DNA of 64,000 nucleotides from positions 849,027 to 913,026 of the forward strand of contig CABFPE010000131.1 in assembly GCA_900660155.1 (NCBI GenBank). The letters run 5' to 3'. Source of the stretch: Hofstenia miamia (taxonomy: Eukaryota > Xenacoelomorpha > Acoela > Hofsteniidae). The first letter of the stretch is position 1; the number at the start of each line of letters is the position of its first letter. Below are positions 36,441-49,927 of this stretch, one piece after another. The notes below the pieces were generated by a model that was not told where the DNA came from, ran no database searches, and saw only the letters and a list, made by a program, of their open reading frames with translations. The position numbers and the translations under genes were made by a program.

Positions 36441-37845
36441 GAAAGAACTACACGAAAAGATTTCAAACTTTTTGGTGAGCTTTTCTCACAATTGAATCTC
36501 AGATATTGTTTTAATTCTTAATGCTTTTTGCATTATTATTTCTAGTTAGTATTACAGATATTTCTTTTAGAAATGTAATCAATTTTATCTTAACAAATTG
36601 CTGCGCGTTTACCATCCGATGTTATATTAATAATATACATTATCATAAATAAAAACATCGTTTGTGAATACACATTTTTAACTGCATTTGTTTAGACTGT
36701 TAATTTTCATGTGTTTTATACTGTAAACGTCACCTCATTTTGACTTGTTTATTATTCATTAATTTAGATACTACCATGTGAAATTCATAACTTGAAAATA
36801 CACATTACGTATGTTTCCTACACCATTCCCATCCCAACATGAACTTATTACGAATATTATCATTTTTCATTGAACTGTAGATGAAATTCGATATATGAAC
36901 TTTATCATCATTTATTAGTGCAATTTTAAATCTTTTTTGTAAATAAATTTATTATTTATTAATGTTCATTTTCTCTGTATGGTGAGAGCATGCGTCTGTG
37001 AAAGCATGTATTTATATTTTAAAAGTTATTGTTATTTGGAAATATTTATCAATTCAACTTTTTACCCAAAATATTTAGAAATTTAATGTTTGCAATTCCA
37101 AAATGTGAATCTTTTGCTACATAGAATTTTAATGGTTTTAAAAATTGAATATATTTGAAGTGCATAAAAATTGTTAAATTTTGAACAATAGATTACAACA
37201 ATTCCAATCTTATGGAATTGTGAAAATTGTTTATAAATGTGTATAGAAAAATTGGTTACATTTTAAACAATCAATCGCAAATTACTTTTGTTTGTCAACA
37301 AATATTACAACAAAACAGAACAGATTCCAATGACGTCAGAGATAGACAGACGACCAAAGTATGTAATTACATCATAGCCACACCAGATAAGGTCAAAGGT
37401 CATTTTGCGTTGGGCTTCAAGTCTCTTCATACTACTAATGTACACCCACATTAATAGTAATTATTAAATAGTATTTTCCTCCCCGAATGCTTTGCACAGT
37501 GAACTGGAGCACTATTCAAAATGTTAATTGTGCTTAAAGTTCTCTGATGTCAGAATAAACCTTCAAAGTATTTGGTTGCAATCAAAGTACTGTATTGAAA
37601 TTTAGCATATAATTTTATTTAAGAAGGTGTAAATACATATTTTTATCAGATTTACTTTTTCACTGTATGTATTTACATAATTTAACAATTTTTTTAGCTA
37701 AAACCATTAAAAATAAGCGATGGTTTTACTAAGTAATATAAAATGATAGAGACTATATCAGATAGGTTGTGCTTGAACCAAGAACTTCAGTCAAAAAATT
37801 GGCAAGTGTAATGTCAATTCACTACTATCTGGAATGTATAATTTA
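36441..37845. other. Intergenic, nothing recognised
   Basis: AT-rich sequence with one 75-codon open reading (37227-37454) of no recognisable family. Confidence 0.5.
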
Positions 37846-38132
37846 CCCCAATCCAGAGCTGCAACCGTGCCTGGTTTTGAAGGCACGGCCCGGCACGGCA
37901 CGGAGTTGCAAAATTATTTTTTGGGCACGGCAAGGGTTTTCAAAAATATGGTTTTCAAATATGGCTTTTAGAATTCTCTCTAGTAAATAAACTGATTACA
38001 GCCAGTGTATTATGTCTTATAAGTAAACAAAAATTATTAAATTGAAAATATATTAGCCAGAATCGCCGATCGCACAATTTCCATGTTGTTAGCATGAAAC
38101 GGGCTTATAATGAATATATATATATATATATA

Positions 38133-38403
38133 NNNNNNNNNNNNNNNNNNNNNNNNNNNNNNNNNNNNNNNNNNNNNNNNNNNNNNNNNNNNNNNNNNNN
38201 NNNNNNNNNNNNNNNNNNNNNNNNNNNNNNNNNNNNNNNNNNNNNNNNNNNNNNNNNNNNNNNNNNNNNNNNNNNNNNNNNNNNNNNNNNNNNNNNNNNN
38301 NNNNNNNNNNNNNNNNNNNNNNNNNNNNNNNNNNNNNNNNNNNNNNNNNNNNNNNNNNNNNNNNNNNNNNNNNNNNNNNNNNNNNNNNNNNNNNNNNNNN
38401 NNN
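38133..38403. other. Assembly gap, 271 N
   Basis: N run beginning directly after a (TA)n tract. Readings through it are meaningless. Confidence 0.99.
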
Positions 38404-38491
38404 GTTGGGTAGGGTTGGGTTAAGTTTTGGAAAAGATGGGTCAGGTTAATACTGCACTAGGTGAGAGCTACGGAGGTTTGAGAGTCTGAAC

Positions 38492-38978
38492 TAGAGATGT
38501 GAGCGGTTCATTAACTTCATAACGCACCGCACTTGTGCATTGTATTTTACAGCCTCCAACTGCAAAGTTTTTTCCTACTGCGATGCACCTCAAAACCAAT
38601 GCCCCTCACGAAAAATTTATGACATATGAACAAATGCATTACAAATGTTATGTAGCATTAATGCAAACCAAAAATAGACAATAAGACAACTACAAAGAAC
38701 AAAAAAGTTCTTATTTAAAAAGGTTTTTAATATTTTCAAAATGTTTTTAAAAAAGAATGGAGTCAACAGTGTCTGGCTTCAAGCGTTGTCGCCGTTTTTC
38801 AAGCAAACGATCTGTGTTTGAAAATAACCTTTCTGAAGAGACTTCACTTACTGGTACACCCAATAAAAATGTATCTAATTGACTTAAGTTTGGAAAATGT
38901 ACAGCATTTTACCCCACCATTTAATAACATCATCACAGTGTATTATTGGCATATCTGCATAACGATCACACATCTCTA
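38492..38978 (-). mobile_element. Nested 487-bp hAT deletion derivative
   Basis: Ends tagagatgtg / cacatctcta, flanked by the direct repeat gtctgaac at 38484-38491 and 38979-38986, a perfect 8-bp duplication. The minus strand keeps the transposase tail (EVSSERLFS-type block, coded at about 38750-38880). The nested insertion is also present at the same site in the copy near 4.7 kb. Confidence 0.85.
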
Positions 38979-39773
38979 GTCTGAACTGTACAGTTCACTG
39001 ACAAATTTTAGAGATCTCCACTTATGTTGGATCCGTTTTTTGTAAAAGATGTTTGAGTTGGGTTGGGTTAGAAAACCGTAATACCCTTGCAGTTGTGACA
39101 ACTACATCGAATTCAAAGTAACAAATCAGTCACTTACATGTGTAATTGCACTACTTTGCTTGCTAGTTTACTTTAATTTTTGGAAAAAAAACTTATTTTA
39201 AGCCAGAGTTTTAGAACACAATTATGTGTCCGGTTTTATATAAAAATTTTGTGATCACTTTCGATAAAATTAATTGATATTTACTAAAAGTAAGCAGTGA
39301 AATAAAACAAAAACTTTATTTTTGAAAAAGTATAGAAATAGGGCTTGCTTATTGTAATTGAATGTATGTTAATCTAACAATATGAAAATATAAATAAGGG
39401 TAAATAATAATTTTGGAAAACTTCTGCATAGATAAATAATTTAATATTTAAGCCATAAACTATAAACTTTGAAACATTAAATAATACGTGATTACTTGTT
39501 ATGTACTAAATATGCCTTATGACTGTTCGGCAGCAATCGGAAAATAAAATATCGAATACATCTATTAGCAATGTTTGAAATTTTGCAAAATGCCAAACAA
39601 GAAATATGTAGCATAGCGACGGGAACGAGAATTCTAATATTGCTATTGCATTTTAAAAATTATCGCAATGTAATTTCTATGCACGGCACGGCACGGATCA
39701 ATAACCCAAAATCTTAGGCACGGCAAGGCACGAGCACGGCACGGCACGGCACGGTTGCAGCTCTGCCCCAATC

Positions 39774-42347
39774 TATGCATTGATGCATTAGGCAAACATT
39801 TTGCATCTTAGAAATATAAACATGAGTTCAAAAAAGCCTATTTACAGATGAAAATGTTGAAATTGCAACCTTCTTAACTAGAATGAAATGTTTTTAATGC
39901 AAATAGTCAGTCTTTACAAAGATTGTAATAGTGATGGTTGATTTCTTCTTCACCAGGGTAAGTAAGTCGTTTTTATTTTTTAAAGTGTGGAGTTCTCTTT
40001 TTCCACATAAATTATACAACTGGCAAAATTTAGAAATTATTTAATGTCTTGTTGAATACATTAAAATCTCTCAGAATATATGTCTGTTAATATATTTTTA
40101 TACTAATGACTAGTTATTCAAGCACCTCTTTTGTGTAGAAGAGTGGGAATTAAAATTCATGTATACTTTCAATTAATGCCAAGCCCTCTTAGAAACTTCA
40201 ACACCTTTAAACCGCATTTGGTATAGCATTTGATGTATTTGAATCATCACATAAAGAGATACAAATTTAATAATTACTATGAAATGTGGGTGCACATTTG
40301 ATCGTTATATCTAGTAACACACTAATAATTTGCTAACAACAAAAACCTGTTAGAATGTCAACCATTCATTGCAAAAAGGAAAATTCATGGTAAATTTTAG
40401 GCATGGAAATATATATTTAATGAGCAAATTTTCAAAAACAACTATCATCACAATTGATTGTTCAAAAAATAAACTCTACATAATTATTAAGTGTATAAAT
40501 TTAAGCAAAGGGGGGGGTTCAAAACTGATAAACTTATAAATTAGTGAATAATTGTATAAAGCTAGCATCATTGTTGGTTCAGTTGACAGTAAAACAAAAA
40601 GAATTTATCTGGTGTATTATCAACACCTCAAAACAACTGAATTTAAGAAACAGTGTAAAAAATATACCTGTGAACAATGTGGGTGGCGATATATAAATTG
40701 CTTTGATCTAGTAGCATTTGTTTAATTTTTTTGAAGATTGGTCAGTGATTGTTGAATTTATTCAATAATGTAAATCTTGTTATATCTTCAATAAATGATT
40801 AGTATACTAACTTTGCTTAACTATTTCTAATGCTATATCAAATAAAAATTTCTACTACATTAAGCAAATACTATAAGAATTTATTTTGCTCAAAACCACA
40901 TTGTTCTAGTTTCCATTGAGATTATAATTTCAAAACAACGTGGATCAATGAAGAAAATGGAGGGATGAATTAACTAAGAACAAAAAGAAATTCAAGAAAA
41001 AATATTCAGCAAATAATCAATTAAATAATATTGTATTTTTAAATTTCTTTGGTCTATTTAATGAATCATATCTATTGAAAATAGTCATGTTTCAGCAGTT
41101 TGTTTTAAATTAGATGCTACTTGATAGATGAAGTGGTTTTGTATTAGAAAGCCTATTTCTTTCTTAACATGCTAAAGAACAGATCACAATCATAATTATT
41201 CTGGTAAAATGAAGTAAAAAGTCAGTCAATCTGGCCATGTTTACATTTAGCAATGGAATGGGCACTTTGATTTTACAGTGCTTTTATCAGATAGGTATAC
41301 TTATTGGTGTATTTTTACTGAATATGTATTTAAATTTTGATTTTTATGAAACACTCAGATTTGCATCGCAGTGCTTGGGGAATTTATTCACTGAACACTT
41401 ATTAAGTTTCCTATTTTCAATCAATAATTGGTGACATAGCGTATTTAAGCTGTTTTGATTTCAAATAGATCTACACATACAAACATTGGTATGCACTTAA
41501 TCCTTGAATTTAATGTTTTTGCTTTCATCACATTTGCACTAACTTGTAAGATTTATTAATATATTTTTAAGCAATATTTGATCTAAAACTTGACATTTGA
41601 ATTATATTGTTAACTGAGTATGTATTTAATTTTCAAGTCATAGTAGAGTTTATACCATGGTTGAGCAACTTTATAGGTATTATTTTATCTATATTTATCA
41701 AAAAATTATTAATTTGTAATTTTCACAAAATTCTTAATGATTTAGCTTCTATTTTCTAATAATATTTTGTTTGCTTTCACTTGTATTTTAACCTAATGTA
41801 TTTACATTTAAATTTTCTAACTAAAAATGGACTAGAGCAAATTTATATGCATTGATTTCTGGTATGTAGAGTAATTTGTTTGAAACATAGGTTTAAATTT
41901 TAGAATTTTTTAAAATAACAATAGGCTGAATTTATACACAATGTTTTCATTTTTCAAGAAATATATTATTATTTTGTTTTGTTTACAAATTTCTTGGTGA
42001 TTCTACCTCTCAAATTCATTGTGAAATGTTTTGATGAATAATACAGAATATTTATAGTGTAGGCTTGTGCATTTACAAGTGTATATAGTTATAACAAACA
42101 ACAAATTTGATGTGGAAAATTCATAATAATAAATGGAAAATCAAATGTTGTTAGAAACTATTGTTTATTTTCACATGGTGTTAAATAGTGAATCAAATTG
42201 GTGAATAATCTCATCACATAGTGCATAAAGCTTGGTTGTGTGGATTAAATGCTAGCTAGTACCAATCGATACTTTCTATAGTGTAAAAGAATGGATGAAA
42301 TTCGTGAGTAATCAACTTTTTGGCTCAAGGATTAGAAAAGGAAGGCA
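39774..42347. other. Intergenic, nothing recognised
   Basis: 2.6 kb of AT-rich DNA without long open readings, repeats of note or motifs. One 65-codon reading (41237-41434) is hydrophobic but has no support. Confidence 0.5.
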
Positions 42348-42355
42348 GTCCGGGT

Positions 42356-43033
42356 CAGATAAGGAACTGGGGTGGGTCGACCCATGGGTCAGAGTGGGGT
42401 GGTTATGGGGCAAGATTTTTCAAAAGTGGGTACCCATGGGGCAAAAGTGGGGCAAAAACGTTTTTTAGTTAAGAAAGTTTGAAGTAAGAGATTGTAAAAG
42501 TATTTTATTACATCAAAGTTTTCTGCTTAAAAATTGATTTTCTAATAAATTTTATCGCAATTGAAAAAATTAGTTACCATGCATTTTTAGGTTTTGGTGA
42601 AATTTGGTTCTATGCAATGATATCGGCAAGATCATTTTGATCTGATTTGTAGTCAATAGCTTTGCAATTACATTGGAAGGAGTGCAAATGTCCTTGTATA
42701 AATGTATTATATAAAATATTAGCTTTATAAAAAGCATTATAGAGTTAAAATTAAATTTCATTTTGTTATAAATAATATCATTAAATTGCATTGGCATATT
42801 AAAATTGAAATTTAAAAAAAATGAGTGGTGGTGCGCTGCAATAAAAATGGTCATAGAACAAATGTGGTGAATAAAATATCGTACGTTTTGGAGCTGAATT
42901 TTCTAGTAGGCCAATTTGGGGTGTTAGAATATAGAACGTGGGGCAGATTTCAATATGTGCAAATGGGGCAGGGCACAAATTCTATGGGGTGGGGCAGGAC
43001 TTTTCACAAAAATCTGCCCCATTTCCATCTCTG
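42356..43033. mobile_element. 678-bp non-autonomous hAT-like element
   Basis: Left end cagataaggaactgggg and right end (complement) cagagatggaaatgggg are imperfect inverted repeats. Both sides have repeated ggggca/gggtcga motifs. The flanks gtccgggt (42348-42355) and gtctgggc (43034-43041) are a diverged 8-bp duplication (6 of 8). No transposase. Confidence 0.7.
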
Positions 43034-43041
43034 GTCTGGGC

Positions 43042-44755
43042 TGATGATTTCAAAATGCATCTACACACAAATAAGGTATGTAAATGCTTTTCCATATTTT
43101 GTTTTCACCAGCTATGTACATTGTAATATTTCACAGTTAACCAAACATGTTCTTAAATTTTTGCTTTAAAATGAATTTATACATATTGATTTTCACAAAA
43201 GTTAAATATCTTGTTTAATCTTTTATTTAATTTAATTGACTGAAATGAAATTATATGCATTGATTTTTACTTGTTGTTTGCCATTCGGGTGAAATAAATT
43301 TTCAAGTTATAGTACAGTCTATACCATGGTTAAGTGATTTTGTTGATGTTTTTCACTATATTGACCTAATAAGAGTATTAGGGCTTCTTTTAAAGGGCTC
43401 TAGTCTCATGTGACTCTTTCACCAGGTCATCTGTTTTGGCTCGGCCGAGAGTGACCATTATCCCTTTCACAATCTCCTGTTTACTTTTACTGGGAAGGGT
43501 ACATTAGCAGGAGTTAGTTATAAAACAGTAGCCTCGGGAAATCCACGCATCGACACGAACCCTTCAGACGATAGGGAATTAGGAATTCTTGCTGATTTTA
43601 TACCAATGACACAATAGCACGCAAAATCGATTTCCTAGCAAGAAATATTTCGTGTAATGTAGAATGCTATTTTGTTGTAGTGTAAAATTTAAGGAAAATC
43701 AGTTGAAAATTACTGGAGAAATTTGATTAGCAATTTGTAAAAAAATTCCAAGGTTGGTCATTTCCATGGAAACCTTGACCTAATTTTTCAAAATAAGCAT
43801 AAGTATTTATTTTGCCCAACGTAGATATTTGTTTTCACCAGTACATATATTCAAGTATTGTATACTGTAGAAATTCTCTTAAAATTTGAACATCCCTCTG
43901 AAGACCTTTGATTTTTAAGCTATTAGATGCAGTTTCTTACAATGAGTTCAACTTTCATTATATTTTCGAAATGCTAAAAATTTAAAAACTTTTTGAAATG
44001 AACAACATTTCCAATACTGTCTCCATATCGATTAACCAAACAAGTTAATAATTACATATTAAAATAAACGTTGTCTATATTAGCTATCAACAAAAATAAT
44101 TGACCTGTTGAACTACCAAAGTCCAATAAATTATTTTCTATATATTTATATTTATAAATTTATTAATGAGCAACCCTCAGACTGATTTAACTCTTTTTGG
44201 GTCAAGAGCCAATTTTGTTAAATTTGATTGGACATTACAAAATAACTTTGCCTTAAGTAAGCTTCCATTTTAAATTGCTTAAAAGTATCATGGAAGGTAT
44301 TAAACAATTGTTTACTGAGATATTAGGGATTTCTCATGGTGTAAGGTACTGCAAAGTCCAAATTAAAAATAGCATTAAAAAATGCCGGAAATGAGTTAAG
44401 AAAAATCCTTAGAATTAACAAAATTTACAAAGATCTACCAATATTGAAAAGCAATGAAGCGAATTCAATGAAATGAGCTCAATTCTAAAATGAAATAGAG
44501 TGGCTGGGGAAATAAAATATAATATCGAGTCGCTGAGTACTTAAGTAAATATTTAAAAATCATGAGGCGCACAATTCTCTTCGAGTACATTTCAATAAAA
44601 CAGTGATGAAATTTAAAATTGAAAATTAAATGTATAACAAGCATTTATAAAATGATAAGCATGTATTAGTAGGCATATATAAATATTAACAATTTTACAA
44701 AACATTAAATGCAATTAAAATTAATTCTATGTGCAAGTTAAATTCATTTCAGAGT
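43042..44755. other. Intergenic / 3' flank of glycogen phosphorylase
   Basis: No gene seen. The part nearest 44755 should be the 3' UTR of the minus-strand gene; I see no unambiguous polyadenylation signal (a TTTATT lies near 44158). Confidence 0.45.
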
Positions 44756-47700
44756 TCATTTCTTAAATGGCGGCGGTTCTGTTGGATTAGGCAACTTGAT
44801 TGTGTTAGGCTCAACGCCCCAAATATCACTAGCGTATTCCCCTATTGTACGGTCAGATGAGAATTTTCCAGATGAAGCAATATTGTTGATAACCATCTTG
44901 GACCACATCAAAGGATTCTAAAACGATCGTTTAATTTACATGTAAAATCTGTAAAGTTCAGTATTTAACAATCTACTTGTTGAAAATATCAACATTATTC
45001 ACGAACCGTAATAAAAACTTACTCTATATACATTAGAAACTTGTTCTTGACACTTAATGTACGACTCATAATCTGCCAGAAGAAGATAGTGATCATGATA
45101 GACCAGGCTGTCATAGATGTCTTGAAAGAGATCGGGTTCTTCAGGATTAAAATAACCACAACGTATTTGATCCAAAGCACATTTAAGCTCTGGGTTGGAT
45201 TGGTAAAAAGACATTGGATCATGACTAAAGAAATAGTAAAATAAAATACCAAACGAATCAATTCACAAAACATTCCTTGACCTTGAGGTAAATTAAAATA
45301 AATATATATAAACTATTGCTAAAATATGAATTTATAATATAAAATATTGTTTCAATGTAGTCTAAAATGCTAATTTTCTTTATGTTGATAAGCAGCAATT
45401 TAGCTTTTACTTAATTGCTATTTCATTATTAAATGCCTTTTATAATAGCCGATCAATATGATATCTTTAGTTTTAATGACTAGAAAATTAGTCCAAGAAA
45501 TTAAGAGTGATAATTGATAATAATTTTATACAAACGTTGGCTATCAACTCTTCTGCACAGTTATTGTAACAAAAACTGTCACTGGTCGGTCGGTAATTCA
45601 CTGCATAATGTATATGTATAGTGGATATGGTTAATGAAAAGTTGAGAAAAGCTGTAAGAAGAAAATTGTAAATATACTGCTGCATGCTATCACAAATTTG
45701 AATGAGGTAAAATATACATGCTGATAAAACGAGGCACCGCCATTGGTACATAGGGAATATTAATGTCACGCATCAATACACTCGAGGTCTTTGGTAATAT
45801 TTAACAAAGACAATGAAAACTAGATAGGTGCCAGAGCATAAAATCTGATATTCGATATAGAACTACGAATTGAAAACAAGATCTTCTTCCAGCGAAAAGA
45901 AGAAACGAAGTATTATAATACAAGCAATGTTGGAAAATAGAACACTTGTAGGCAGTGATGTCCATTTCTATTTCCCTTTAAAGGATTATTTAAAGGATCC
46001 TGTAAATTTTCCTTGCTTTTAATACTAATCCTTTTAAAGGAAATCATTTAAAGGATACTGTAAATATTGCGTATTTTTAAAGGAAATATTTGACTTCATC
46101 CAATTCCTAGCCGGGCTAAATTTAGCTTAGGAAATCTTTCAGACATCCAAACACCTATTGAAGGTATAAAAATTTTTTGAACAAATAAATGCCTTCTGTA
46201 GAAGGCACAAAGGGCTCGATTGGCTAATACTCGATGGTATGGACATCTCACACAAGTTGAGTTTGAACAAAAGAAAAACTCAAAGTTAAATGCAGACAGG
46301 AATGGATCATTTTCTCGTGCATTTTCTCAACTAGATTCACTAGCAGTAAAGCAGATGTGCCAAGTGCTGGGGAAAATTAGATCATTGAGCCGACATCTTG
46401 AGTCGGAGTCACCATTTGCGGATTCAGTGATTCCAACAATTCGAAAATTAGACGGTGTGCTAGGAATGTGGACACAAGAAACACTAATCCATCAGGAAGT
46501 GCGAAATTTTTCTGCTCGCCTAAAAGCTGCAATTAATACTGAACGGAGATTTGCTGAATTTCCAACTGTGTTTTTGGCTGCTACAGTCTTAAGCCCTACT
46601 CAAGGTAACCGACGTATGCTTACATCTCATGAGAAATTAGAAGCCCATGAGTTTATAACGAAATTGAGCAATAAATCATCAAAGATGAGTGAGAGTAAAA
46701 TTGTGTCTATGGACGTTGAGTCGGAAAACTCTGAAATGACATCCAATGAGATTGAGGAAGATCCTGTTTCCGCAATTTATGAAAAAGTCAACCATGAATC
46801 AGCCAATGCAATCTCTTCAATCCAATTTTCCACAATTCAAGAATACGCCGAATTTGAGAATTCAATCGATAAGGATTGCGCAGCATTAGATTTTTTCCGA
46901 AAAACCATTAATTTCGAAAAATTCCAGAAACTGTCAGAGGTAGCAAAAGTTCTTCCGTCACCTGCTAAAGCTGAACGATCCTTCTCACGGTCAGTATGTC
47001 TTAATTATTTTTGAATTAGTGCAATTGACAGCATCCCAATCACATTATTCAGTTTGTGCATTCCATAAATTTGATGTATTTTAGGGCAGGAATCTTGCAG
47101 AAAATCAATGAACAATCTCAAACTTTGATTGCAATGTCTAAGTGATTGATGATTTGTATTTCACCTGTTTTTTCAATATATAGTTTTTAATCTTTTCTAA
47201 ATTGTGTAATCCTTTAAAAAGATCCTTTAAATTTTCACCTTTTCCTTTAAATATAAATTTTCCTGTGAAAATATTTAAAGGGACATCAGTGCTTGTAGGC
47301 ATTTGAAATCATTTGGAACAATGAAATATAACAAAAAATTACAAAGATAATACATTTATAAAAATTCACTTGCCCGCGTTTTCTGATTTCAACAACTTCT
47401 TCAACAGTCTTTCCGAAAATGAAGATATTGTCTGGTCCCATTTCTTCTCGCATTTCAACATTAGCACCGTCCAGTGTACCAATGGTTAAAGCTCCATTCA
47501 ACTGAAATTTCATGTTGCCAGTACCAGATGCCTCAGTTCCGGCAGTAGAAATCTGCTCTGATAAATCAACAGCAGGGATAACCTTTTCAGCTAAACTCAC
47601 TCTATAGTTTTCCAAAAACACCAATTTCAGTTTATTCCCAATCGCAGGATCATTATTAACAACACTGGCAATATTACAGAACAAGCGAATAATTTTCTTA

Positions 47701-49893
47701 GCAGTGTGATAACCAGGCGCAGCCTATAAAATATTTGAAGTAGAAATGAATCACTGAATTTGATTTAGTTCAATAAAATTGATAAATTCAAAAAAAATTG
47801 GCAAAACAAGGCCTAATTGTTCATCCACCTATTTTAAAAAGTTTAATTTGGGAATTAATTTAAATAAATAATTGAAAAATACCTTTCCACCAATCATTAT
47901 CGTACGGGGAACAATGTCCGCAGTGGGATCACCTTTAATTCCTAAAAAAACAGCATACATATATTCAGTTCCTTAATCTCGAAGTAAGACAAGTACAAAA
48001 AAATAATTAATTGTAAAATCTAATAGCATATGACTTATTTTGTAACAGTTAATAATTTCCAAAAGACTACAAAGCTATTTGCAACTAATTTTGAAAACTG
48101 TTTTACATTTGTTGTTTGACAGACGGTAATGCCATGCATTCGTAAAGTCTTATAAAATATCTTCGACGTGTTTCAAAAAAGAAAGTTTTAGTGAACGATG
48201 CCAATTGCAATTTTCTTGGTACAAAGCAATAATGAAATCGATAGCTGAAGACCATTGAAAGAAAGTAATATTTCCCTAGAAATGTAAAATTATGATTAGA
48301 CATGATTCTAGAGGGTATGTGTAGATATAACAAAGCAGCAGTAACTCAATTATGGCGAGAGACAATTTGCATTGATGAGAATTATTAGAAGTTCATAAGA
48401 AAGGGTCTCTAACAAGTTTTAAAAGGCAAAATTTAAGGGGATTCTCTTCAACACGCTAATTTTTATCCAAAAACTATGTTTAAAACAATAGGTTAAGTAA
48501 AAATTACAATGTCAATCTTGAAATGCAATATGTATATCAAGGAATCAACAGAAATTAATTGTCTTCATAGCAACAAACTTACTATTATAAAGGGTAATAC
48601 AATGAAGAATATTGAGCAATTGACGTTTGTACTCGTGAATTCTCTTCACTTGACAATCAAACATTGATTCAACATTAATTTCGATATTTTGGGTTGCCTT
48701 CAAATATTGAGCGAACTTTGTTTTGTTAGTCTAAACAGACAGAAATGAAGAAATACCACAATAAAAAATTACAAACCGTTTTCACACGAATAATTTCCTC
48801 AATTAGACTAGGGTCTTCGTTGAATGCATGCAAACCTCGCAAGCGACTTAAATCGGTCACCCAGGCCTCTTCTTCGCCTAATTTCTTTTCAATCACATCA
48901 CTTAGTTCAGGATTGCATAACACAAGCCAACGACGAGGTGTGATTCCATTCGTCTTGTTTTGGAAGCGCTCAGGATACATTTCATAGAAATCACGGAAAC
49001 TAAATGAATTGATTGGAAGTTTAAAATGCAATATCTAGGAATGAAAAGCAACGAATGCCAAATTAACTGTAAAAATATATCCGAAAACTTACATAGAGTC
49101 TTTTATTATTTGAGAGTGTATAGCAGCTACACCATTAACAGCATGTGAACCAACAATAGAGAGATGCGCCATATTAATACGCTTTTCACCATGTTCTTCT
49201 ACTAAGCTCATTCGACCAAGGCGACCTATATCGCCGGGCCAGAGTTTGCTTACTTGGTCCAAATGACGAGCGTTAATTTCATAGATAATTGACAGATGAC
49301 GGGGAAGTAGACTTTCAAGAAGAGAAACAGGCCAGCGTTCAAGAGCTTCAGGCAAAACAGTATGATTTGTGTATGCGCATACGGCTTTGGTAATGTCCCA
49401 AGACTAAAATAAAATTTCAGAAAATGGAAATGAATGATTGTTTGAAAGAAATTTAGCATTAACTCTTTAAATGCCGCTCTCTTATCACAAACATTCTTGA
49501 ATTGAAAGCTTATTCGATACTTCCTTGTCATCATCATTCGAAAAAAATCGCATCCCATAATCTCTAATGTACAAATTATTATCCATAATCGCATTAACTA
49601 TAGCATTTTCATGTTGATAAACTAAAACTTCAAATGAAGCATAAAGGACCAAGGGTGTCCGCAGAATAGAACGAGTGTTATTAACTCTGATATTAATATG
49701 CGAAATATTTATCATAACGTGTTTTAATGATTTTTGCTCAACTTAGGTAAAGGCTAATCAGATTAAAGTTAAGCTAATTACAATTAGTAACTAAAGTTCA
49801 CTGCAACACTTCAGAGATATTGATTGATGATCTCTAATGTTGCGTTAGATGAAAGTTGATTAGCTGTCATGGTAATATGAAAATTCATCATAT

Positions 49894-49927
<34 letters not shown>

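Larger units (their letters stand above)
37854..39765. mobile_element. hAT-like element with perfect 8-bp target duplication
   Basis: The ends are perfect 18-bp inverted repeats (cagagctgcaaccgtgcc), flanked by the direct repeat ccccaatc at 37846-37853 and 39766-39773. Inside both ends are multiple gcacgg subterminal motifs, usual for hAT elements. A second hAT is nested at 38492-38978 and an N gap lies at 38133-38403. No intact transposase for the outer element is visible. A truncated inverted copy of the interior sits at 4175-5442. Confidence 0.9.

Noticed and set aside
47345-47373. GT donor in caagtgaat for the glycogen phosphorylase exon
   Set aside because: Joining there to 45224 puts a stop codon in frame at once; the GC donor one codon earlier keeps the family sequence.
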